DNA of 64,000 nt from Excoecaria cochinchinensis (lineage: Eukaryota; Streptophyta; Magnoliopsida; Malpighiales; Euphorbiaceae), in assembly GCA_947683425.1 (NCBI GenBank), contig CANTUQ010000077.1:4147001-4211000 (forward strand), read 5' to 3'. The translations under genes were made by a program, and so were the position numbers. Positions 36,819 to 47,740 of this stretch are shown here, in pieces (the stretch's first letter is position 1; each line of letters begins with the position of its first letter). The notes below the pieces were generated by a model. That model saw only the letters and a program-made list of their open reading frames with translations, made no database searches and was not told the origin of the DNA.

Positions 36819-37820
36819 AGTGTACAGTTTAGATGAGATGACAATGCTGAAGGCTCAAATGGAGTTATTGAGGAAGGAATTGAGTGGGCTTAAGGTACAA
36901 AATATGTCATCCTTATCTCAAGGAGGTGACAATTATGAAGGAGGACATGCTATGCATGAGAACATGGTCAGGGATGTTGGAAGTCAAATAATTAGTGATG
37001 TAAATACCTTGAATCATATAGCAACAGTTACAATCCTAGTTAGAGGAATTACCCAAATTTTTCTTGGAGAGACGGAAATCAAGCATCCACATCTAACACT
37101 CAACCTAGTGCTCCCTTCAACTAAAATACAGCCCAAAATACCAGCAACCACCAAGCATAACAACCACATACCCAGACTTATCCTCAAGTAAATTACCAAG
37201 ACCCACATCAAAACCAACCTTTACCATACCAACCACTAGGTTTCTAGCGAAGGCCATAACATCCACAAAAGAGTAAACCCAATCTTAAGGACATGTTTAC
37301 AAACTTTATGTCTACACAGTCTATCTTTATTGCGAGCTAAGACACAAGATAAAAATCTCAAGATGTGTGGATGAGGAATCAAGATGCCTCAATTAGAAAT
37401 TTGGAGATAGAGGTTAGACAGCTTTTCAATTCACTCTCCAACAAAACTCATGGTACATTCCCATCCAATGTGGATCGTAATCCAAAAGATGAGGCAAAGG
37501 CTATCACTTTAAGGAGGGGTAAGGAGTTACAAGAAGCTAAAAAAGGTAAAATTTCTTCAAAGATGGTGGAACCAACGATAGAGGTAAATATTTCTGAACC
37601 CAATGTTGTTATGGATGCACCAAAAGCTCTTAACAAAGGTAAATTTGTGGTAAATTCTGATATGCCTAAAATAGATGAAACTAATCTACTTTACCCTACT
37701 CTAGCTAGGAAAGATAAGAATAATGAACAACTAGCTAAATTTCTTGACATGTTTAAAAAGTTGCATGTAAATTTATCATTTATTGTTTATTTTATATGCC
37801 AAAATATGCTAAATTCATGA
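36819..37820 (+). pseudogene. Athila-type gag, 3' half
   Basis: It resumes the frame broken at 25,795: VYSLDEMTMLKAQMELLRKE, then NYPNFSWRDGNQASTSNTQ (about 37,043-37,100), the RNxPNFSW signature of Athila gag. Later come WMRNQDASIRNLEIEVRQL and AITLRRGKELQEAKKG, the conserved run toward protease. There is no CCHC knuckle, as usual for Athila. Frame changes near 37,020 and stops near 37,165-37,360 break it. Confidence 0.85.
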
Positions 37821-37959
37821 AAAAGCTTTGTTCAAATAAGAAAAATCTAAAGGGTGTAGGTACTATGCAATTATCTGAGAATTGTAGTGCAATTTTGATG
37901 AATAAAATTCCTAAAAAATTAGAAGATTCAAGTAGTTTCACTTTGCCATGTAAACTATG

Positions 37960-38400
37960 AGGGAATTTTGTTGGTCATGCTCTTTGTGATTTGGTTGTTA
38001 GTATAAATTTGTTGCCTTGTTCCATTTGCAGGAAATTAAATCTTGGAGATATCAAGGAAACAGGAATGACACTACAATTAATGGATAGGTCGATGAAGAG
38101 ACCAAAGGAATAATTGAGGATCTATTGGTTAAAGTTTGTAATTTCATTTTTCCAATAGATTTTATCGTGATGGATATGGAGGAAGACCGAAAAATGCCAT
38201 TGATAGTTGGGAGACCATTCTTGAATACCGCTAAGGCGTTGATAGATGTCCATGGACAAACAGTCACTTTGAGATTTAATAATGAGGAGATGGTTATTAA
38301 TGTTAACAAGGTGATGCAACATCCTTCTTGTTATTTTGAAGAGTCCATATATTTCATAGATGATATTCAAGAATGTGTGGAAGAAAATTAAAAGGAGATT
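37960..38400 (+). pseudogene. Athila-type aspartic protease
   Basis: INLLPCSICRKLNLG after the active-site loop, then FIVMDMEEDRKMPLIVGRP and FLNTAKALIDVHGQTVTLRF, are the protease core. The catalytic D-x-G-A-S triad reads D-L-V-V-S (37,987-38,001): the aspartate is kept but Gly and Ala are both Val. Stops near 37,960 and 38,112 break the frame. In a live element this domain would cut the gag-pol polyprotein in the particle. Confidence 0.85.
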
Positions 38401-38403
38401 ATT

Positions 38404-39392
38404 TTGGAAGATGCACTTCAAAGTTATTTAATGCAATCCAAAGACAAAAAAAAAAGTATAGATAAAAGGAATGAGGAGCTGTTAGATGAGCTCAAAGCAG
38501 AGCATACAAATGAAAAAGGACAAGAGGCAGATTCTTCACCTCCTAAGGGAGACCATAATTCTGAACTTAAACCTTTACCATCTCACTTAAAATATGTATT
38601 TTTAGAAGATAATGCAAAACCTATAATAATTTATTCTCTTTTGACAAGTTTGGAAGAAGAGATGCTCATTGCAGTGTTGAAAAAGTATAAGGGAGCCATT
38701 GGGTGGGAAACTGCAAACCTCAAGGGAATAAGCCCTAGCTTTTATATACATCAGATTCCTATAGAAGATGATTTTAAACCAGTGGTGCAGCCCCAATAGA
38801 GATTAAACCCAGTTATGCAGGAGGTTGTGAAGAATGAGGTGCTTAAACTACTTGATGCAGGTATCATTTATCCTATTTCTGATAGTAGTTGGTTCAGTCA
38901 AATTCAATGTGTGCCTAAAAAGGTGAAAATGACTATAGTCACGAATGAAAATAATGAACTTATTCTGATACGTACAGTTACGGGTTGGAGAGTATATATT
39001 GACTATAGGAGATTGAATAATGCAACTAGGAAGGACCATTTACCTTTGCTTTTTATTGACTAAATGCTAGAAAGATTAGCAGGAAATAAATTTTATTGCT
39101 TTTTAGATGGTTATTAGGGTTACATGCAAATACCTATAGCACCTAAAGATTAAGAAAAGACCACTTTTACATGCCCTTATGGCACTTTTGCTTATAAGCG
39201 AACGCCTTTTGGTCTTGTAACGTGCTAGCCACATTCCAAAGGTGTATGATGGCCATCTTTCATGACTTCATTGAAAAATTCATGGAAGTTTTCATAGATG
39301 ATTTTACATTGTATGGGCGTGAGTTTGATAGTTATCTAGCCAATCTTGCCTTAGTGTTAGGAAGGTGTGAAGAGACTAACCTTTGTCAGGTA
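38404..39392 (+). pseudogene. Athila-type reverse transcriptase, N-terminal two thirds
   Basis: LPSHLKYVFLEDNAKPIII, AIGWETANLKGISPSFYIHQ, EVLKLLDAGIIYPISDSSWF, GWRVYIDYRRLNNATRKDH and YGTFAYKRTPFGL give the Athila RT in order. The catalytic box reads VFIDDFTLYG (39,288-39,317) with both Asp present. In-frame stops occur at 38,797, 39,061, 39,115 and 39,151, with a frameshift near 39,220. It ends at RCEETNL, where VLNWEKC would follow; from 39,393 the sequence is Tat gag. The rest of RT and all RNase H are gone. Confidence 0.9.
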
Positions 39393-39961
39393 AGCCCGAC
39401 ACTGCCGATCAAATCAGACTGTTCATCAGGAACTCCTGCCCCTACTTGAGGGATTTGCTTAGCTTCAAAGGGCTCAGGGATTGGGAGTCGCTCAAAGACA
39501 TTGCTGTGGAAGCCGAGGCAGCCTACCTGACAAAGAAGGCAAATCCAAACAACTTCGCTGGGAGGAACTTTGGGAACCAGTCTGGGTACAAGTCAGGAGG
39601 AGTTGGAAGCAGTAATGGTAAAAATGGTAAGACAGCTGAGGTCACAGCCACTGGAATAGGACAAGGTCAGAGGTACTACTCTAACTTAGGCCGCTCTCTA
39701 TCCTGGGTACTGGAGAGGTTGACCAAGGAAGGTAAGCTGAGACCACTAACACCTAGGCCAGCTGCGACTCAAGGGCAGCCGGGACATAGGGATGACCAGT
39801 ACTGCGCCTTTCATCAGCACACCGGGCACCTGACGGATTATTGCCGAACTTTAAGGAACAGGATCCAAGATCTTATCGACACCAAGCAGATTACGGATCC
39901 CGAGAAAAGAAAAAAGAGGAAGAAGGCAGATTACAATGCAGTCCCTCCACCAGAGATGTGA
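39393..39961 (+). pseudogene. Tat-type gag C-terminus of element 2
   Basis: An open frame of about 190 codons. It covers the end of the capsid domain (LRDWESLKDIAVEAEAAYLT), a Gly/Asn/Ser-rich linker (GRNFGNQSGYKSGGVGSSNG) and one nucleocapsid knuckle YCAFHQHTGHLTDYCRTL (C-x2-H-x4-H-x4-C, all ligands intact), ending RIQDLIDTKQITDPEKRK. Element 1 has this module twice. The start is missing, so it is not a functional gene, but the open frame suggests recent decay or selection until insertion. Confidence 0.85.
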
Positions 39962-40059
39962 TCGGGCCTAACCAACTTGAGTGGCATGTTCCTCTAAAGC
40001 TGCAAATGTTTTTCTAGATGCTTTATGTCTCTTCAATTCCAGAACTTTTTATGACAATT

Positions 40060-40440
40060 TGGATTACTGTAATATGATGAACAATTTCTGTCTATTTGTG
40101 CGATATTTCTATGATTTCATTTCCTATGATCACTATGCATTCATTCATTTTGACATTAATTCAATTAATAATACGGCTCTATCTAATCTCAGAACTTTGG
40201 GAAATCCAAACAAAATCTTGATAGCATCTGATATAACTCTTGAAGAGAGGATAATTTTGAGAGAAATAATAAAAAAAAAGCCTTTGCCTGGACCTGGTGT
40301 GACATGCTAAAAATTGATAAGGAAGTTCTTGAGATCAGTACTACTTTCGCCTGCCAGCATGATGACGAACCGAATTTTAAAAACCATTCTTTTGCACCCC
40401 CCAACATCTGGGATGCATATGGTGCTGCTAAATAAAATCA
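40060..40440 (+). pseudogene. Start of Tat pol in element 2, remnant
   Basis: FDINSINNTALSNLRTLG, ILIASDITLEERIILREI and, after a frameshift in an A run near 40,280, AFAWTWCDM mark the junction into Tat RT. No RT core follows. This parallels the remnant at 30,840-31,175 but is better preserved. Confidence 0.75.
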
Positions 40441-42393
40441 AACTTCGAAAGTTACATCAAAAGTCGGACAAATAAAACTCAAAACCACCATGAGAAATAT
40501 ACAACCCATCAGAACCAAGCCATATGACCTTTTTCTCTCGACCCATTCGAAATGTGTACCCCAAAACCGATTATGACTGACCCTTAACCATCCAAAACCC
40601 TCGTAACCAAATTTCTTACCAAAATTTAATGCCTGACCAAAGTGAACAACAATGGTCGCAGTGGTTAAGATGAAAAGTGCACGTATGTGTAAACTTCAGG
40701 ACTTGAGCAAACCTTGTCAGAAAGAAAAAAAATTGGGTTGTAAAAAAAAAAAAAAAATTTGGGTTGTAAAAAAAAAAAAAAAAAAAAAATTGGGGTGTAA
40801 AGAAAAGAGAGAATTGATCAGGGGGCAAGGGAATGCTATTTGGGGGCAAGCTTTGTTCAAATCCCGTTGGTCTACACATGCCTGCACATTGCCATTCTTC
40901 TTAGCTACTGAAGAGGACTAAAAGGGCTAACCCCCGAGCCATCCATCCAATCCCAGCCGACGAAAACCATTTCGAAAGCTTGAACTACCAAGGCCAATAA
41001 AAGTATCCCAAATCATCAAAGCCCAACCTGTTACCCTAGTTCGGCCATTGAACAGCCATTCCAGGGCCCAAACCGCCAAAGCCAATAAAAGCAAAGCATG
41101 AAACTTCGCATTCAACTCCCAAATAAGGAACCCATCAACTCAACCAGTCTGCACAAGCGCTAAGACCAAGACTTTGATACTAAGAAGAATCATTCTCAGA
41201 AGCAGCAGTCTCTCCGGCTAATAAAGATGAAAGGAAATTCGACCAATATTGACGAACCGAAGGAGGGTCCATGGCAAAGGCTAAAAAAAATAAAAAAAAA
41301 AGTATAAAATAATAAAAAATAAAAAAATAATAATAAAAAAAGAGAGAAAATATTCAATCAAGAAAACCCGCGAGGGCTGATTGATAACAGGAGTTTGATG
41401 CTCTCAAGATCTATCTCGAGATTAGATGAGGTCTCATATTTTTTGAGCTAATGCCAAATAGTGATCATGTGTTATGAAATCAGATTGAAATATATGCATT
41501 TATGCAAAGATGTATTGGTATGACCAGAGCAGTTCGTCTTGCACACTCAAAGTTGTCTGAGTCCGGCACAAAACCAGCACATTGTTACTATCTACCCTCT
41601 GCCCCTCAGGCGCTTCAGCCAACTCATCTTGCTACCTACTGTGAAGCCAACCCTACAGCACCTTCCTAATAAAGAACCAAGCTCATACAACCAAAATCTG
41701 AGACATAAGCACATGCCAATCATACCCGAAAGATCTTTCGCGACAACTCCAACTTCTCTCACACCAAAAAAAAAAAGGGCCGTTAGAGATGAAAACCATG
41801 ACTGGCGCTCTAAGCAAAAGTTAGGCCGAAGGGCAGGGTGAAAACCTGGCGACAGGCAGTCTGCCCTACAAAAAATAAAATAAATAAAAGCCGCTGGATT
41901 GGGTTGGGTCCATTCCAGGCAAAAAATAAGGCACAGGGTTATGTGAAAATCCGATAAGGACGCATCTCCCACTAAGAAAAGCTAGTGTGAAAATCCATGA
42001 GGGACGCACTACCTTCAAATAATGACTACAGGTACCAGAGGAGAACCTCATAATCCCTTAAAGGCATGAAATTCAAAGGCAATCCAAGGGGGCACAGATC
42101 CTACCGTAACTGACAACCAAACCAGCTGACGCCTCCGAATCCACTCGGATGAACTCTTATCCTGCATTGCTGCATGACACATACATTTCACATGCATGCT
42201 CACCATTTATGCCTCCATATCTACCTTCTAAATTTTGCAGAAAAAGAAACTCGATGCTAGCACCGACAAAGGGCAAGCGATGACATCAATCCAACATCAG
42301 TCCAATCATCAAATCAACATCAGCTCAACCATCAATCAAAACAATCAATCAGCCAAAGGCCTCCCAAGGGGCATTGCTTCGAATCTCAGAACA
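40441..42393 (+). other. Noncoding 3' region of element 2
   Basis: Shares long stretches with 31,176-33,384 of element 1, plus A-rich runs (40,730-40,795; 41,280-41,345). Only one unit of the AAGACTTCTC-type repeat is present, at about 42,350. No coding frame is supported. Confidence 0.65.
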
Positions 42394-43300
42394 GTTTGCA
42401 CGAGGACGGTACTACTGCTCCACGGAGAGTTTGCACGATCTCGGTACTACTACTTCAAATCTCGGAAGGGTTTGCACGATGCCGGTACTACTATTCTACG
42501 GAAGGTTTGCACGACAACGGTACTACCACTTCAGAACAGTTTGCACGAGGAAGGTACTACCGCTCCACGGAGGGTTTGCACGATCTCGGTATTACTGCTT
42601 CAAAGGGTTTGCACGCTGCCGGTACTACCATTCTACGGAAGGTTTGCACGACAACGGTACTACCACTTCAAAACAGTTTGCACGAGGAAGGTACTACTAC
42701 TCCAAGGAGGGTTTGCACGATCTCGGTACTACTGCTTCAAAGGGTTTGCACGCTGCCGGTACTACCATTCTACGAAAGGTTTGCACTTCAACAGTACTAC
42801 CACTCCAAAAATAGTTTTCATGATGACGGTACTACTGCTCCACGGAGGGTTTGCACGATCTCGGTACTACTGCTTCAAAGGGTTTGCACGCTGCCGATAC
42901 TACCATTCTACGGAAGGTTTGCACGACAACGGTACTACCACTTCAAAAACAGTTTGCACGAGGACGGTACTACTGCACCACGGAGGGTTTGCACGATCTC
43001 GATACTACTGCTTCAAAAGGTTTGCACGCTGCCGGTACTACCATTCTACGGAAGGTTTGCACGACAACGGTACTACCACTTCAGAACAGTTTGCACGAGG
43101 ACGGTACTACTGCTCCACGGAGAGTTTGCACGATCTCAGTACTACTGCTTTAAATCTCAGGAGGGTTTGCACGCTGTCGATACTAAGATTCTACAGAATG
43201 TTTGCGCGACAACGGTACTACCACTTCAGAACAAGTTGCTCGATGACGATACTACCACTCTACGAAGGGTTTGCACGATCACGGCATTACCGCTACGGCA
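42394..43300 (+). repeat. Higher-order tandem array of element 2: four-monomer unit, about 137 bp, about six copies
   Basis: Monomers of 33-35 bp all start GTTTGCACG. They recur in the order A (GAGGACGGTACTACTGC), B (ATCTCGGTACTACTGCTTC), C (CTGCCGGTACTACCATTC), D (ACAACGGTACTACCACTTC), and A-B-C-D repeats about six times with edge variants. Open frames of 300-420 codons run through it only because the monomers lack stops. Confidence 0.9.
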
Positions 43301-43437
43301 ATAGCCAACACACCGACAACATGGCGACAGCCCCTCCAACAACACCCATCCAGTCTGGGAAAGCGACCGCCTCAGGTACATGTCTCTTCCCTTCTTTTCT
43401 GAATTTTGGCTCATTTAGGCACCTAGGTTCTAAGTTC

Positions 43438-43455
43438 CCCAAAATTGGGGGCAAC
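43438..43455 (+). other. Polypurine-tract region of element 2
   Basis: CCCAAAATTGGGGGCAAC directly before the LTR start, as in element 1. Confidence 0.75.
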
Positions 43456-43882
43456 TGTAGACACCGGGTCCCGAGGCGGTCCAAGATCAGAATTACCCGA
43501 TGATGAAAAACGATACCTACAATTAAAGATGTCAAAAATGATGTTTCCCTTGTCGAGATCCTTTTTTTTATCATAAAAAATTTTTTAATTTATTTCAAAA
43601 AATAATATTATTGGAAGGTGTTATTTTTGATATTTAAAAAAAAAGAGAAATTGAATTAACTAATTAATTTAATTGAGTTAAATTAAATTAATTAATTGAT
43701 TTAAAGAAGAAAATTAAGTTGGATAATTAATTGGATTAAATTAAATTAGTTAATTAATTTTATTGGGTTAGTTAATTAGTCTAATTAGGAAAAATAAATA
43801 AAAATATAAAAGATGAAAAAAAAAGAGATTTAAAAGGTTTTTGTAAAAAAAAAAAAAAAAAAAAAATTAAATGCAAAAACGT

Positions 43883-44010
43883 GGGAAAGTGGCTTTTAAA
43901 GCCACTTTCCCAATTTTGTGGTCGCGTGATGGCAATTGCCATCACGCGACCCTTTTGTGTTTTTTTGCAAGGTGGCCGCGCGGTGGCCACTTGGCCACCA
44001 CGCGACCACC
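43883..44010. repeat. Three consecutive palindromes forming the GC cassette of the element 2 LTR
   Basis: 43,883-43,911 has perfect 14-bp arms (GGGAAAGTGGCTTT / AAAGCCACTTTCCC) around one base. 43,921-43,950 is a perfect 30-bp palindrome with half-site GTCGCGTGATGGCAA. 43,971-44,010 is a 40-bp palindrome with few mismatches, centred on GGTGGCCACTTGGCCACC. Confidence 0.92.
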
Positions 44011-44676
44011 TGCTCTGCCCCGGTTTTTTCGCCGTTTGCGTGTATTTTTTTTCACGTTTTTGGTTCGTTCGAAATAATAAAAATTAGAAAGTTAATTAGA
44101 TTCTTTCCTTTTTTTAGAAGGGACCAAAATTAAATTGAACACGGTAACATTTTGAATGGGGGACGGCAACGATTTTTCAAGGGATTCCTTGGCTTTTCTC
44201 TCTAGTCTTTCTTCTCTCCAGGAAACATTTTTTTTCTTCAAAAATTCTTAAGTTTACTTTTCAAGTTTTAATCTTTGTTACTCTAAAAATATTTAATCTT
44301 GGGTTTGATTTGAGAAAGAAAAATCAATTTTCTTTGCTTTTTCATCCTACAAAAAATATTTTCTAGAGTTAGTTTATTCAAAAATACAAATTTTACATTT
44401 TTATTTTTCGCCTGTCACCGCAAAAATCGACAAGAAAAACAAACCGAAACACCGTTTCTCCGATCTAAAAATTCTGAGGGTAAACACTTGGACATTTTTT
44501 TTACTTGTTAATCTTCATCTGTATACTATTTGTTGTTAATTTTTCTTGCCTTTCACAATTAATTTTATGTTCTTCTTCTAGTATTTCCCTTGTGTGGCCA
44601 CTGTTAATATTTCCATTTAATCATCAATTTGTTTTGTGTGGTTTCCTTTTGATTAAGTTTGCCGCCACCTTTCCTT

Positions 44677-44678
44677 TA

Positions 44679-44711
<33 letters not shown>

Positions 44712-44844
44712 CATTATTGATTTGGTGTTCATTTGATATTCTGTTTTCATTGTTGTTATTATTATTATTATTATTATTAATAACTTATTTTCTGTTTTTA
44801 CATTTATTATTATTATTATTTATTAACATTCTGCTTCAACTATC

Positions 44845-44893
<49 letters not shown>

Positions 44894-44914
44894 CAACTTA
44901 TTTTCTGTTTTTAC

Positions 44915-44974
<60 letters not shown>

Positions 44975-44975
44975 C
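44677..44975 (+). repeat. (TTA)n microsatellite clusters in the element 2 LTR
   Basis: Runs at about 44,677-44,720, 44,757-44,782, 44,848-44,892 and 44,918-44,974, partly linked by a duplicated AACTTATTTTCTGTTTTTAC. Tyr-, Leu- and Ile-rich open frames here are artefacts. Confidence 0.9.
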
Positions 44976-46373
44976 TTTATGTCATTAACTTATTGTTTGC
45001 CTATTTCATATTTGCTACTGGGTATTATTATTATTATTATTATTACTATCCTAGTTACCATTGCATTTTTATGTGTATCTCCACTCGCATCACACTCATA
45101 TTATTACTATCATTATCAATGTTATGAATGTCCCTTTAATCTTTGGGTTCATTTTCTGTTATTGTCATATGATGACTCGATTTATTTTATTGCGTTAATT
45201 TTATTATTATTGCTATTTAATCGTTTTATTATTATTGTTATATTTTGCATTTGCTTGGTTAATTTATTTGAAATATTTACTAATATTTTCTTTTCTTTTT
45301 GATATTGTTTTGTCTGATATTTAATTTGAGTCGGTTATGTGAGTATCCCCGCGGCTCCCCGGATGGGTCGCAATGCGTGGAGGGTCACTCCGATTTGGTG
45401 AGATCTTTTCGACTCTCTCTTTATGTGTTACGTGTTTATTTGTAAATAATTATTTTATTTATTCACGCGAGCGATAAAAAGTCACAAAAATATTTATACA
45501 ATTAAATCAAAATCTTCTATTAATAAAATTGGGACTAATGTCCCTTGTTTTAGCCCAACAATAAAATTATCACAATCAAAACGAAGAGTCAATTTTTCAA
45601 TAAAATGGGATCACTCATCCCGATTTTCTTCCAAGCAATCAAAATGACTCTTCGAACCCTCTTTAAATTAATACGAAGGAACCAATGTTCCTAAATCTCG
45701 ACCAAGTGCGAAGGAACCAATGTTCCCAAAATAATGCCCCGATTTATGTATGTCTTTTTATTTCGTTTTTGGGTGAGTGTTTTAAATTTATGTTCTTTCA
45801 TTTTGGGCCCTTGTATTTAACTTTGGGGCAACTTTATTTATTTTTGGGGGATTGTATTCCGTCCCCATTCATATCTTTAATTTCCTTTTATTGGGGTTGT
45901 ATTCCGCCCCGATTTTTCTTGTAATTGTGTGCTTGGGTGTTTACCGCTTTCATTTATCGCTTTATTTATTGCTCTTATTTTATTGCTTTCGAATGATTGA
46001 TATGCGCAATTTAATTTGAATGCATTAATCGTGTGAGATGAGAGATATAATTCTAAGAAGTTAAAAACCCATTTATAATTAACCAAAGCATAAATAAGAG
46101 GGAAGTTCCGAACACCGAATCTCTGGTTTAGACCGTTAGAGGTGAGAGACTTTTTTCCAATTTCTTGCAAATTGGGTGGCGACTCCAAATGCCTCAAAGG
46201 TGCCTTTAGGCGTCAATAGACTAGGTTGTTCTCCCCAATGTTCTATTGGCAGGAACACACCGATGATGTCTCATGGCGCCCATGATCAAATGACGCAAAC
46301 CACATACCTCGAATCCTAAAGCGGATTCAAAGCGAGGGCCCTTGCTGGGTTTTCGGGTTCGGCGCGCGTCACA

Positions 46374-47740
46374 AGAGGAAATTTCTAATTTCTTCCTTGA
46401 TGAACGAATTTGTGCTATTTATTCTTGTGGAATTCCCATTCCTTAGTATGCTAATATTGTTAACTACCTTGCAGAAGGATACATTCTGAAGCACTTGAAT
46501 TGGCAGCAACGGAAGAAGTTTATATCGAATACGAGGTATTATATATAGGACGATCCATGCTTATACAAGCTTTGTCCAGATCAAATTTTGAGGCATCGTG
46601 TCCCAAAGGAAGAACGACAAAATATTATGAAATGTTGTCATGGATGAGAGGTAGGAGGTCATCATGGACCTAATCGAATGGTAGCCAAAGTCCTTTAATT
46701 AGGTTTTTTCTAGCCCATTTTATTTAATGATGTGAAATCATTTATGTCTTCTTGTGATAGATGTCAATGTGTTGGCAATATATCTAAACGTGATGAAATG
46801 CCTTTGAATAATGTGTTTGAAATTGAAATTGAAATTTTTAACGTTTGGTGTATTGGTTTTATGAGGCCATTCCCGAACTCTTTTAGGTTTGAATACATCC
46901 ATGTAGCTATAGATTATATAAGTAAATGGGTTGAAGCCATAATTATTAGGACTAGTGATTCTCGTGTTGTGCTAGAATTTCTTCATAGGACTATTTTTAC
47001 ACGATTTGGGGCTCCTAGAGCAGTAATCAATGATGGTGGCAAACATTTTGTCAACCTTCAATTTAAAATCTTACTTTGAAAATATGGTGTCAAGCACAAG
47101 ATCACTATCCCTTATCATCCTCAGGCCAATGGCCAAGTGGAAGTGTCCAATAGAGAGATTAAGGCTATCTTTGAGAAAATAATTAGTGGTTCTAGGAAGG
47201 CTTGGTCGTAAAAATTAGATGATGCACTTTGGGTGTATAGAATAGCATTTAAGACCCCTGTTGGCATGTCCCCATTTCGAATAATTTTTAGCAAAGCATA
47301 TAATTTACCTATATAGCTTGAGCATAAGGCATTTTGGTTCAAAAAAATTCTTAACTTTGATTTGAAGAATACAAGTGAAAAAAGGCTTTTGCAGGTTAAT
47401 GAGCTTGAGGAGATTCATTTTTGGGCATATCGTCATGTGGAAAAATACGATGAGAAAGCCAAGCAATGACATGGCAAAAAGTTGGTGAGGAAAGAATATG
47501 TTCTGGGGATGAAGGTACTGCTGTATGATAGTCAGTTGAGACTCTTTCTATGCAAGTTGAAGTCGGGATAGAAAGGCCCCTTATGTGGCTGTCAAGGCAA
47601 CGGATTTCGGCATGATCACAATCAAGCATCAGAGTGATTGTCGCGAATTCAAGGTCAATGGTCATCACTTGAAACGGTATTTTTATGGCAAGTTCGAGGT
47701 CACTTCTGTGGTCTTGACATTGCCTGAAGACTAACTTCAA
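46374..47740 (+). pseudogene. Athila-type integrase
   Basis: It starts EISNFFLDERICAIYS and YANIVNYLAEGY, then CDRCQCVGNISKRDEMPLNN (end of the zinc-binding region). The catalytic core follows: VWCIGFMRPFP, YISKWVEAIIIRTSDSRVV, FGAPRAVINDGGKHF, YHPQANGQVEVSNREIK, then LDDALWVYRIAFKTPVGMSP and the C-terminal FKVNGHHLKRYFYG. Of the D-D-E triad the first Asp is Gly (46,855-46,857; family VWGIDFMGPFP), while the second Asp and the Glu remain. Stops near 46,440, 46,537, 46,648, 47,078, 47,210 and 47,316 and frameshifts break it. Confidence 0.9.

Larger units (their letters stand above)
39393..46373 (+). mobile_element. Element 2: Tat-type non-autonomous element, 5' half deleted
   Basis: It holds the gag end, the pol start, a noncoding 3' region, a tandem array, a PPT and one full LTR (43,456-46,373), in the same order as element 1. 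No 5' LTR, PBS, leader or gag start precedes 39,393; the gag sequence joins Athila RT directly. The Athila integrase resumes at 46,374 right after the LTR end. One deletion took the element's 5' half and the target's RT end plus RNase H. Confidence 0.85.
43456..46373 (+). mobile_element. 3' LTR of element 2 (2918 bp)
   Basis: It starts TGTAGACACCGGGTCCCGAG and ends GGCGCGCGTCACA. It follows the order of the element 1 LTR but is longer, through a TTAATTAA-rich segment (43,640-43,790) and a large TTA microsatellite. Landmarks: palindromic GC cassette (43,883-44,010), CTGAGGGTAAACACTTGG (44,473), GATGGGTCGCAATGCGTGG (45,362), two ACCAATGTTCC copies (45,681; 45,718), U5 stem CCCCAATGTTCTATTGG (46,232). 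The flank after it is AGAGG, with no partner because of the 5' deletion. Confidence 0.88.

Noticed and set aside
42235..43503. Open frame of 422 codons, with overlapping open frames of 302 and 146 codons
   Set aside because: They run through the GTTTGCACG tandem array, whose monomers contain no stops in most frames; two frames are open at once and no protein family is recognisable.
44505..45302. Tyr-, Leu- and Ile-rich membrane-like proteins
   Set aside because: Produced by TTA microsatellites in an LTR. The same holds for 59,114-59,386 and for the TA run at 55,587-55,806.
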